A stretch of DNA of 64,000 nucleotides from Ruegeria meonggei (GTDB lineage: Bacteria; Pseudomonadota; Alphaproteobacteria; Rhodobacterales; Rhodobacteraceae). The stretch covers positions 62,001 to 126,000 of the forward strand of contig NZ_FWFP01000010.1 in the NCBI RefSeq assembly GCF_900172215.1, in the 5' to 3' direction. Position 1 is the first letter of the stretch. Every line of letters starts with the position of its first letter. Position numbers and translations under genes: made by a program. Below are positions 26,756-34,377 of this stretch, one piece after another. Below the pieces are notes generated by a model, which was not told where the DNA came from, did no database searches, and saw only the letters and a list, made by a program, of their open reading frames with translations.

Positions 26756-26927
26756 GTCCTTTTCCTCATTTGTTGTGAGGATGTTTTTGCATGGCGGATC
26801 CAATAGGCGGAGGGAAATCGTATCCTCACTTAATGTATTGTTTTTAATTGATAAAAATCACCGTTGAAAATCAGAGTGATTGAACTTACGATAGATTTGT
26901 ATCGCTAATTATACAAATGTATACATC
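26756..26927. promoter_or_regulatory. Divergent promoter region of rsr and rtcR
   Basis: 172 bp, AT-rich near rtcR. The only -24/-12-like match toward rsr, TTGGATCCGCCATGCA on the minus strand near 26787-26804, has 9 rather than 10 bases between GG and GC, so it is a poor sigma-54 promoter. No good sigma-70 -35 element was found either. Confidence 0.4.
26895..26918. promoter_or_regulatory. Inverted repeat, likely RtcR binding site
   Basis: ATTTGTAT and ATACAAAT, two perfect 8-bp arms with an 8-nt spacer, lie 10-33 bp before rtcR and about 140-165 bp upstream of rsr. That distance suits an upstream activating site for the rsr-rtcB unit and also rtcR autoregulation. Confidence 0.65.
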
Positions 26928-28505
26928 ATGAAGAATGTGGTCATCGGATTCCTCGGAACGCAGCTGGATATGGGCAAGAAGCGACGCTGGAAGCCGACGC
27001 CCAGCCTGTTTCTGCACGACCATTTCGACGTCGATCGCCTTGAACTGCTGCACGACCATAAGTTCAATCGCCTCGCCCATCAGCTCAAACGCGAGATCGA
27101 AGAGCTTTCGCCTGGAACCGAAGTACTGTTGCAGCGCATGGATCTGACCGATCCGTGGGACTTTCAGGAGGTCTACGGCAAGCTGTTCGACTTTGCCCGC
27201 GGCTATGGCTTTGACGAAGACCGCGAACAATATCATGTCCACCTGACCACCGGGACCCATGTGGCACAGATCTGCTGGTTCTTGTTGACCGAAAGCCGCC
27301 ATGTCCCGGCGCGTTTGATTCAAACCGGCCCGCCCGGACCAGAGGAAAAGACACCGAAATTTGACATCATTGATCTGGACCTCAGCCGGTATAACGCGCT
27401 GCAACAGCGCTTTGATCAGCTGTCGCGCGAATACAGTGATCAGTTGAAAGGCGGGATCGAAACCCGCAATCCGCAATACAACGCCCTGATCGACCGGATT
27501 GAACTGATCGCTGGCAACTCTGACGAACCGATCCTTCTGCTGGGCGAAACAGGCACTGGCAAGACAGAGCTGGCGGAACGGATATACAACCTCAAACTGG
27601 ACCGGCGTCGCATCAAAGGACGGCTGGTACACGTCAATTGCGCCACATTGAATGGACCAGACGCAATGGCCACCCTGTTCGGCCAACGGCGCAGCTATTT
27701 GGGTCAGGCAGGAACGGAACGCGGCGGGCTGCTGCGCGAGGCTGATGGTGGCGTGCTGTTCCTTGATGAGGTCGACGAATTGGGTTGGAACGAGCAATCC
27801 ATCCTGCTGCATGCGATCGAGACCGGGCGGTTCTATCCGTTAGGCTCGGATCACGAGGTCTCAAGCCGGTTCCACATCATTGCAGGCGCCAACCGCGACC
27901 TGCGAGTTTTAGCCGCCGAAGGCCAGTTTCGTCAGGACCTGCTGGCCCGCCTGAACATGTGGCACTTTCACCTGCCAGCCCTGCGGGAACGTCGCGAGGA
28001 TATCGAAGCCAACCTGACGTTCGAGCTGACGCGCTCTGAACGCAAACTGGGCACACAGGTCGGGTTCAATGCGGACGCGCGCGAGGCTTATCTGCGCTTT
28101 GCAACCAACCCGGCAACGTTTTGGCCCGGAAATTTTCGGGATTTTAGCGGATCGGTCAAACGGCTCTGTACCCTGGCCCCGCGCGGACGGATCACGCGCG
28201 CCATGGTAGAAGACGAGGTTCAAAGCCTGCAAACGGGCTGGCGGACGTCCACGTCTGATACGGATTTCACCCTGGTCAAAGACGTGCTGGGTAGCGCTGC
28301 CAGTGATGTTGACCCGTTCGATATGGTGCAATTGGCCAAAGTCATCCACACTTGCCAACACGCACCCAGTATCAGCGCGGCGGGGCGCATGCTGTTTGCC
28401 GTTTCAAGACAAAAACGGAAGACACAGAATGATGCGGACAGATTGCGGAAATACCTGCAGAAATTTGGACTGGACTGGGACGCGGTGTCAGCCAGGCATC
28501 GGTGA
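26928..28505 (+). CDS. rtcR: RtcR: CARF-domain AAA+ transcriptional activator of the RNA-repair operon
   Basis: 525 residues. Residues 1-175 are the RtcR N-terminal ligand-sensing (CARF-like) domain. Residues about 185-420 are the AAA+ domain with Walker A GETGTGKTEL and Walker B GGVLFLDEVDELG. A C-terminal helix-turn-helix follows. In E. coli-type RtcR, the segment between them carries GAFTGA for contact with sigma-54; here the aligned stretch is RRSYLGQAG, so the motif is lost. Known: 5' tRNA halves with cyclic phosphate ends activate RtcR. Loss of GAFTGA suggests it works with another sigma factor, as Rhodobacter NtrC does. Confidence 0.92.
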   Translation: MKNVVIGFLGTQLDMGKKRRWKPTPSLFLHDHFDVDRLELLHDHKFNRLAHQLKREIEELSPGTEVLLQRMDLTDPWDFQEVYGKLFDFARGYGFDEDREQYHVHLTTGTHVAQICWFLLTESRHVPARLIQTGPPGPEEKTPKFDIIDLDLSRYNALQQRFDQLSREYSDQLKGGIETRNPQYNALIDRIELIAGNSDEPILLLGETGTGKTELAERIYNLKLDRRRIKGRLVHVNCATLNGPDAMATLFGQRRSYLGQAGTERGGLLREADGGVLFLDEVDELGWNEQSILLHAIETGRFYPLGSDHEVSSRFHIIAGANRDLRVLAAEGQFRQDLLARLNMWHFHLPALRERREDIEANLTFELTRSERKLGTQVGFNADAREAYLRFATNPATFWPGNFRDFSGSVKRLCTLAPRGRITRAMVEDEVQSLQTGWRTSTSDTDFTLVKDVLGSAASDVDPFDMVQLAKVIHTCQHAPSISAAGRMLFAVSRQKRKTQNDADRLRKYLQKFGLDWDAVSARHR

Positions 28506-28785
28506 GTGCACATCGCGCTTTCAGAGGATCGCGATCTGCGCGCAGGGCTTCAGCCGTACGGTCCGCAATAACCCGGCAGTTAAGGTCGGCCCATCGAACG
28601 GTAAGATCATGGCCCTGTAGATACGCCTGTGAAGAATAGAGTTTGGTGATGGTGCCGCCGCCAATATCAGCGCGCAGACCATCGCCCAAGACAGATTTGC
28701 CCATGGAACAGATTCCAATTGGTTAGTGCGAATATTCGACAGAGCTGCCGGAACACATGATCAGGCCTGGCCGGGAATTGCACCG

Positions 28786-30015
28786 TTAGTTCAGCAGCTC
28801 TTCTTCAAACGGGAAATCCGCGATGATCTCGCAGCCCTTGTCAGTGACACGCACCATTTGCTCGAGCTTCACACCGTGGGATCGCCCGACCTCACCGATA
28901 TAGCTTTCGATAGACAGGGTCATGTTCTCTTCAAACACACCGTTATAACCGGTGCGCTCCCAGAAGGCGAGCGGCGGGACTTGCGGGTATTCGTTACACA
29001 TCCCTGTCCCGTGCACCAAAACACGGCAGTCAAGATCCTGATACCTTTCCGGCATCTTCCAGGCCTTTTCGGCAAATTCACGCAGTGAGACGCCCGCCTT
29101 GATCAGTCCCATATTGGTGTGAACCTGATCATAAGATGTCTGGTACAGCGTCTTTTGCTCGGGCGTTGGTTGTGCGGGTTGGCACAGCCAGGTGCGCGAG
29201 ATGTCGGTGTTATAGCCGAACGGGCCGATCATGTCGGTGTCGATGGCCAGAAACTCTCCGGGTTGCAGGACTTTGTTGCTGGCCTCGGTGTACCAGGGGT
29301 TGGTGTTGCTGCCGGCGACAACCAGTTTTGTTTCGATATAGTCGCCCCCCAGGGTCGAGTTCATCGAGGCCAGGACCGCCCAAAGGTCATTCTCGGTCGC
29401 GCCGGGGACGGTCATGTCGCGCATCGCGCGCAGCGCCGTCATGCACACCAGCGCTGAATGCTGCTGAGCCTTCAGCTCTTCGAGGGTTTTGATGCAACGG
29501 GCCCGTTCGATGATGTCCTGACCAAAGACAGTAGTGATCTGCCGCTCGGTCAGTGCCGAGCGTCCACCTGGTTCAAGTTTGTCGATGGCGATGCGCGTGT
29601 TGCCGCAACGCTCGGCAATGACGTCAGCCAGCTCATCGGCCCAGGCGTCGATCAAACCCGGGCGTTTATCACCTGACGTGTGGTGATACCACAAGGTCCC
29701 GGGGCGTGATTCCGCGATCGTATCCAGACCTTTCGACAGATGGCCGCAATTGACAAAGTCAAACATGATGGCTTTGCCCTCGGTCGGAACAAGACAATAC
29801 CGGGCGGCGTTGTGCATCGTCCAGATTTGCATGTTCCGGCAATCGGTCGCATAGCGGATGTTGATCGGATCATAGAGCAGGATGCCACCCAGGTCATTCT
29901 CTGCCAGTTGGCTCTGCAACCGGTTCAGCCGCTCAATGCGCATCTTGGCTTCATCCACCTGCGGCAACTCAATCAAGCCACGGCGTGCATCGTTGATGTA
30001 ACTTTTCAGATCCAT
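28786..30015 (-). CDS. M24-family metalloprotein similar to DMSP lyase DddP
   Basis: 409 residues. The pita-bread fold ligands are present: the two Asp of AIDTDMIGP and the Asp of YNTDISRTW, His in LVHGTGMCNEYP, Glu in SIESYIGE and Glu in KLEQM. NIRYATDCRNMQIW and GSNTNPWY also resemble DddP, a Roseobacter enzyme that splits dimethylsulfoniopropionate to DMS and acrylate using this fold. It is shorter at the N-terminus than DddP proteins I recall. Alternatives are an Xaa-Pro dipeptidase or creatinase-like hydrolase; DMSP activity is an inference. Confidence 0.7.
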   Translation of the reverse strand: MDLKSYINDARRGLIELPQVDEAKMRIERLNRLQSQLAENDLGGILLYDPINIRYATDCRNMQIWTMHNAARYCLVPTEGKAIMFDFVNCGHLSKGLDTIAESRPGTLWYHHTSGDKRPGLIDAWADELADVIAERCGNTRIAIDKLEPGGRSALTERQITTVFGQDIIERARCIKTLEELKAQQHSALVCMTALRAMRDMTVPGATENDLWAVLASMNSTLGGDYIETKLVVAGSNTNPWYTEASNKVLQPGEFLAIDTDMIGPFGYNTDISRTWLCQPAQPTPEQKTLYQTSYDQVHTNMGLIKAGVSLREFAEKAWKMPERYQDLDCRVLVHGTGMCNEYPQVPPLAFWERTGYNGVFEENMTLSIESYIGEVGRSHGVKLEQMVRVTDKGCEIIADFPFEEELLN

Positions 30016-30395
30016 GAGGTTTCCTTTGATGGCCCATTGCGATCAACGGGATGAGCGGTTCAGGCCTTGCAAAATAAGGAAACCCCCAGGCTGAAAACAC
30101 GGTGAAAATTGTCTGGAAAACTCATAACTACAGGTAATGATACCGCGCTTGCTGTTGCCGTCCTTTTAGGGAGGCAAATCGCAGTGAGCGAACGCTTTTT
30201 CGATCTGAAAACTCCGCCGCTTCACCGTCAAATCTGGGCCAGGCAAGCCCGTCACCAACCCCAAGACCAAGGGGTTCGGGTTTTTTTGCCACACAAGGGG
30301 TTGAGGATAAGCCAAAGGTTGAATGCCCTGGTTGACCCGACCTATCAACTCGATATTTCTGACCTCGATTTAGTGCTCTAGGACGTTGATTTTAC
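30016..30395 (+). other. Leader/intergenic region before AdoMet decarboxylase
   Basis: 380 bp between divergent genes. No convincing protein. A strong plus-strand terminator sits about 110 bp before speD, so either a small RNA ends here or the speD transcript is attenuated. Confidence 0.5.
30257..30287 (+). terminator. Intrinsic terminator upstream of speD
   Basis: AACCCC-N8-GGGGTT stem followed by CGGG and seven T residues. It points toward speD with no annotated gene ending before it on this strand, which implies a short RNA or a conditional attenuator. Confidence 0.75.
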
Positions 30396-30785
30396 ATGGA
30401 CGACTTTTCAAGTTCACTGGGCTCACACCTGTTGGCTGATTTGTTTGATGCAAACGCTTTGTTTGATCCGATACCCGCAAAAGATGTGCTGAGACGCGCG
30501 GCACTGGCCGCCGGCGCCCATGTTCTTGAGGTCAAAACACACGATTTTGGCGCGCGTGACGGGTTCACCGGCGTGGCGCTTTTGGCCGAATCCCATATCT
30601 CGATTCACACGTGGCCAGAACATGGCTATGCCGCGGTAGATATCTTCATGTGTGGCGACGCCAATCCACGCGTCAGTCTGAACGTTCTGAAAGCCTATTT
30701 CACACCTGCACGGGCCGAAGTGCAGATGATATCGCGCGGGTTTATCGGCAAAACGCAGCGCGGGCTTGCCGCGGCAAGTTTCTGA
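30396..30785 (+). CDS. speD: S-adenosylmethionine decarboxylase proenzyme
   Basis: 129 residues, the short bacterial class 1B type. The self-cleavage site with the serine that becomes pyruvoyl is in AESHISIHTWPE, and the GYAAVDIFMCGD segment carries the conserved Cys. The product, decarboxylated AdoMet, donates aminopropyl groups; the aminopropyltransferase is encoded three genes downstream. First gene of the polyamine cluster. Confidence 0.93.
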   Translation: MDDFSSSLGSHLLADLFDANALFDPIPAKDVLRRAALAAGAHVLEVKTHDFGARDGFTGVALLAESHISIHTWPEHGYAAVDIFMCGDANPRVSLNVLKAYFTPARAEVQMISRGFIGKTQRGLAAASF

Positions 30786-30792
30786 AGGGCGG

Positions 30793-32085
30793 ATGAAGGA
30801 ACTTTCCAGATGTCCTGTCACCATATCACTCATCCTACTTGGGGCAGCGGGTTACGCGATCTGGGGGCCCGTTCGGTATTCAGGCAATCTGATATCCTTT
30901 CCCGACCACCTGATCGGGGCCTTTCGACATGGCGATCTAAGTCATCTGGCGCTCAATTTCTTGCTGATCCTGATCGGCGGCACTTTGACGGAACCGCGTG
31001 TCGGGTCGTGGCAGACAGCCGCGATTGCGATGATGTGTCTTTTGTTCGGAACCGGCGCAGAGCTGGCCGTCGCTGGGCCGGGCTTTGTCGGGCTGTCTGC
31101 GGCTGCCTATGGTCTGGTCGCGCATGGTGTGCTGATCACGGCCCCGCCGGAACGGCGCATCGTCACGATTGCCCTGATCGCTTTGGCACTGAGCGCCGAA
31201 TACCTCTTTCTTCGGCCTCAGATTGCCGTGTTCACCCATATTACAGCCGCTGTTATCGGCGCAGGATTTGCCATGTTTAATTCTCTGTTTGGCTCCAAGG
31301 GTCCCGTGCTCAAACCCATGGAATTACACCACGTCTCGCCTGTGATTGCGATCATTGCGCAGACCGATGAAGACGACGCGCATGAGGCCGAAAGCACATT
31401 TCTGGATGATGGCGTCGAAAACATGTTTGTCCTGCAGGACCGAGGCAGAGTTTTGGGAGTGATTGGCTTTGACCTGGATGAACAGGTGCCGGATCTTGCC
31501 TGGCTGTCCTGGACCTATCTGGATCAGGCGCAGACCGGCAAGGGTTTGGGCAGCCAAATGCTCAACGATCTGTTGGGTAAGCTGGCGCAACAGGGTGTCA
31601 GAAAGATCTTTGTCGAAACCAGTGACTACGAAGAGTTTGGCAAAAAGATATACGCTTCGGCCCATCGACTGTACGAAGAATTTGGCGCGGCGGTCGAACT
31701 GACCGTTCCTGCCTATCACAGCCCGACCGAGGCCAAGATCATCTATGGGCTGGAAAACCCCGAAGCGCCAGAAATGGCCACACCCGAGCCCACTGCATCA
31801 ACTGGCCTTGCCATCGCCGAAATCCACAAGGCCGCTGAAACCGATGACGTGGCTGGGCTGCGTTGGACCGAAACCGCTGAGGGTCTCAGCGGTCTGGACC
31901 AGCAACTGGCTCTGGCGCAGCAACAACACTACCGCATGGCGGTTCTGGCCATACCCTCGGATTTATCGGACGCCAATACCGCAGCCCTGAAAGATCACGG
32001 CCTGCATCTGTGCGGTGCGCTCAAGGACTTTTACGGCGCAGGTCTTCACCAATGTTGGTGGACCCGCGACCTGACAGAAGCATGA
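30793..32085 (+). CDS. Rhomboid-like membrane protease fused to a GNAT acetyltransferase-like domain
   Basis: 430 residues from the ATG at 30793, 8 nt after speD. Residues 1-175 contain about six transmembrane helices and rhomboid motifs: HGDLSHLALNF (HxxxN), GLSAAAYG around the expected catalytic Ser, and THITAAVIG around the expected His. Residues about 185-320 match a GNAT fold (LAWLSWTYLDQAQTGKGLGSQM with the acetyl-CoA loop). A further 100 residues are unassigned. A protease and an acetyltransferase in one chain inside a polyamine cluster is unusual. It may acetylate polyamines or process a partner; both are guesses. Confidence 0.78.
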   Translation: MKELSRCPVTISLILLGAAGYAIWGPVRYSGNLISFPDHLIGAFRHGDLSHLALNFLLILIGGTLTEPRVGSWQTAAIAMMCLLFGTGAELAVAGPGFVGLSAAAYGLVAHGVLITAPPERRIVTIALIALALSAEYLFLRPQIAVFTHITAAVIGAGFAMFNSLFGSKGPVLKPMELHHVSPVIAIIAQTDEDDAHEAESTFLDDGVENMFVLQDRGRVLGVIGFDLDEQVPDLAWLSWTYLDQAQTGKGLGSQMLNDLLGKLAQQGVRKIFVETSDYEEFGKKIYASAHRLYEEFGAAVELTVPAYHSPTEAKIIYGLENPEAPEMATPEPTASTGLAIAEIHKAAETDDVAGLRWTETAEGLSGLDQQLALAQQQHYRMAVLAIPSDLSDANTAALKDHGLHLCGALKDFYGAGLHQCWWTRDLTEA

Positions 32086-32113
32086 CATCAAGCCAAAGAA
32101 ATAGGAGTAAAAG

Positions 32114-32701
32114 ATGTTTGGAAAACTAAAGGGGATCGTCATTATCGGCGTGTTGGGATTTGTGGCCTACTCGGTCTTTCTGTCCCCTAAATCAGAGCAG
32201 ACGGCCGATCTGGGTCAGGTTTTGGATCGGACAGAGTTCACGATTGCCAAATATCAGGAATACCTGGATGCAAACAGCATCACCGAAGCCTCGAACGAGC
32301 AAGTAGACGAGTTTGCCGGATACCTAGCGCAAGTGATGAATTCCGACCCGAAATTCTATGACAAGCCGCTGGGGATCGAAATCGAAAGCGACGCCAAGTT
32401 CCTGGGCTTTGCAGATGCCAATGCCAACAACGTCCGGGACACGGATGAAGGCGAAGTTTTCACGATCGAGATTGATGAGGCCAACAACCGCCTGATCGCA
32501 ACCGACACAACCGGCGAATCTGCGGGCCTGCGTTTTTCCGGTGCTGGTTTTTTGGCGGGTGCCTTGTTGGGCAATTTGCTTAGCCGTCAACGCTCAGCCG
32601 GTATCAAGGCTTCCAGCTTTAACAACCGCTCGGTCACGCCGCGCACCAGCTATGCAGCCCCGCGCAGCTCACGTTCCGGCGGTCTGCGTGCAGGCAAGTA
32701 A
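32114..32701 (+). CDS. Membrane-anchored hypothetical protein of the polyamine cluster
   Basis: 195 residues with ATAGGAG before the ATG. One N-terminal transmembrane helix (IVIIGVLGFVAYSVFL), a soluble part with an acidic loop DANANNVRDTDEGE resembling a calcium-binding loop, a Gly-rich hydrophobic segment (GAGFLAGALLGNLL) and an Arg/Ser-rich tail. No family recognised. It lies between the rhomboid-GNAT gene and the spermidine synthase and is followed by a strong terminator. Confidence 0.72.
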   Translation: MFGKLKGIVIIGVLGFVAYSVFLSPKSEQTADLGQVLDRTEFTIAKYQEYLDANSITEASNEQVDEFAGYLAQVMNSDPKFYDKPLGIEIESDAKFLGFADANANNVRDTDEGEVFTIEIDEANNRLIATDTTGESAGLRFSGAGFLAGALLGNLLSRQRSAGIKASSFNNRSVTPRTSYAAPRSSRSGGLRAGK

Positions 32702-32725
32702 CCAGCAACCCTGTCAAATCCAATC

Positions 32726-32756
32726 AAAACCCGGTGCGCTGGCCGTGCCGGGTTTT
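32726..32756 (+). terminator. Intrinsic terminator/attenuator before speE
   Basis: A perfect 9-bp stem AAAACCCGG / CCGGGTTTT closes a 13-nt loop and ends in the T-run. It starts 25 nt after the preceding stop and only 20 nt before the speE start, so it may reduce read-through into speE. Confidence 0.75.
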
Positions 32757-32776
32757 CCTGTCATTCGGACCTTAGA

Positions 32777-34327
32777 ATGAGCGACACAACTACACTTCGT
32801 TACACCGACTTGCCGCGCCGCCAGGCGATGGTCCTGCTGGGCGCTATCCTTGTGGTCGCCCTGTGCGGCATCGTTTACGAGCTGATCATCGGCACAGTAT
32901 CCAGCTATTTGTTGGGAAATTCTGTCTATCAGTTTTCACTGACCATCGGCTTTTTCATGTTCGCCATGGGCGTCGGATCTTATGTTTCGCGCTTTTTCCA
33001 CGGGAACCTGATCCAGATCTTTGTCTGGGTTGAGCTGATCCTGGCACTGGTCGGCGGCCTGTGCAGTGTGTCGCTGTTCATGCTGTTTCCCTTTGCCCCC
33101 TGGTTCTACACCGTCGGCATGTTCTCTTTTATCTCGGCCATCGGATTTCTGGTCGGGTTGGAGATTCCCCTGTTGATGCGGGTGTTGTCCGAGCGCAGCA
33201 CCACTCGGGAATCCATCGCTGATGTGTTGTCTCTGGACTACATCGGCGCGCTTGTTGGCTCGGTCATGTTTCCGATCCTGCTGCTGCCATCGCTGGGTTT
33301 GATTTCATCGTCCTTTGCCATAGGGCTGACCAACGCCGCCGTCGCCTTCCTGAGCGTTCTGTACCTGCGCGACTACCTGGATGCACCTAAGCGGATGCTG
33401 GCCTGTTCCATTGCCACGATCGTGCTGCTGTTTGCCCTGACCTTGCTGGCAGGTCGCATTACCGCTTTTGCACAGGATCACCTGTATTTCGACCGGATCG
33501 TCTGGCGCAAACAATCGCAATATCAGTCGCTGGTCGTCACCAATACCTGGCAGAAAAACGAGGTGCGCCTGTTTATCGACGGCCACCTTCAATTCGCCGA
33601 GGCAGATGAATACCGCTATCACGAAGCACTGGTTCACCCAGCCCTGTCCTGGGGCGATGCCGCACCGGAATCTGTGCTGGTTCTGGGCGGGGGTGATGGG
33701 TTGGCAGTGCGCGAAATCCTCAGACACCCAAGCGTTACGCAGATCGATCTGGTGGACCTCGACCCCGAGATGACAAAGCTGGGGCGCGATTTTGCCCCTG
33801 TGGTTCGCCTCAACGGCAACAGTATGGCGGCGTCGGCGCTGACGGTGCACAACACCGACGCGTTCAACTTTGTCAAATCGGCAGATCAATCTTATGACCG
33901 GATTATCGTCGATTTTCCCGATCCGCATAACGAGGCGCTGTCCAAACTTTACGCGATTGAATTCTACGCCATGCTTCAGGCCATTCTGGCTGAGGATGGA
34001 GTGATCGTGACGCAAAGCAGCTCACCCTTTTTTACGCCGCACACCTATTGGACGATATCGGACACGATGTCCGAGATTTTTCCGCAAGTGGTGAACTATC
34101 AGATGTCGATCCCGTCCTTCGGCGTCTGGGGGTTCAACCTGGCCAGCAATCAACCAGACGCCCGGTTGGGTGACTTGCCGGCCGATCTGAGGTTTCTGAC
34201 ACCAGATGTGTTCACCGCAGGGCGGGTTTTTCCAGCCGATCTTTTGCCCAGCCGGGAGTTGGCGACGAACTCGATCTTTGATCCCAACATCTACCATCAA
34301 TATTCGCGCGACATCTCTGGGTATTGA
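32777..34327 (+). CDS. speE: Membrane-bound spermidine synthase (polyamine aminopropyltransferase)
   Basis: 516 residues. The first 240 residues hold about seven transmembrane helices, and the rest is a Rossmann methyltransferase-like SpeE domain with VLVLGGGDGLAVREIL (AdoMet-binding, around residue 300), DLVDLDPEM and VDFPDPHNE as the catalytic region. It transfers aminopropyl groups from decarboxylated AdoMet. Fusion to a membrane domain is known in several proteobacteria, but its reason is unclear; a membrane-located amine substrate is possible. Confidence 0.9.
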   Translation: MSDTTTLRYTDLPRRQAMVLLGAILVVALCGIVYELIIGTVSSYLLGNSVYQFSLTIGFFMFAMGVGSYVSRFFHGNLIQIFVWVELILALVGGLCSVSLFMLFPFAPWFYTVGMFSFISAIGFLVGLEIPLLMRVLSERSTTRESIADVLSLDYIGALVGSVMFPILLLPSLGLISSSFAIGLTNAAVAFLSVLYLRDYLDAPKRMLACSIATIVLLFALTLLAGRITAFAQDHLYFDRIVWRKQSQYQSLVVTNTWQKNEVRLFIDGHLQFAEADEYRYHEALVHPALSWGDAAPESVLVLGGGDGLAVREILRHPSVTQIDLVDLDPEMTKLGRDFAPVVRLNGNSMAASALTVHNTDAFNFVKSADQSYDRIIVDFPDPHNEALSKLYAIEFYAMLQAILAEDGVIVTQSSSPFFTPHTYWTISDTMSEIFPQVVNYQMSIPSFGVWGFNLASNQPDARLGDLPADLRFLTPDVFTAGRVFPADLLPSRELATNSIFDPNIYHQYSRDISGY

Positions 34328-34377
34328 GGGGTTGGCACCTAGAGGCGCCGAAAACCGAAGGGTTGGATTATATGGGT

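Noticed and set aside
26787..26804. Sigma-54 promoter of rsr
   Set aside because: The TTGG and TGC elements are separated by 9 instead of 10 bases, and RtcR lacks GAFTGA.
25157..26806. 549-residue open frame on the plus strand
   Set aside because: It is the antisense shadow of rsr and the tRNA-like array; it is His/Arg-rich with no domain, while the minus strand encodes a clear TROVE-vWA protein.
28372..28704. 110-residue minus-strand frame after rtcR
   Set aside because: It runs 134 bp into the 3' end of rtcR antisense, has a weak ribosome site and no domain; possible but not supported.
30109..30381. 90-residue plus-strand frame before speD
   Set aside because: It crosses the strong terminator at 30257-30287 and has no domain or good start site.
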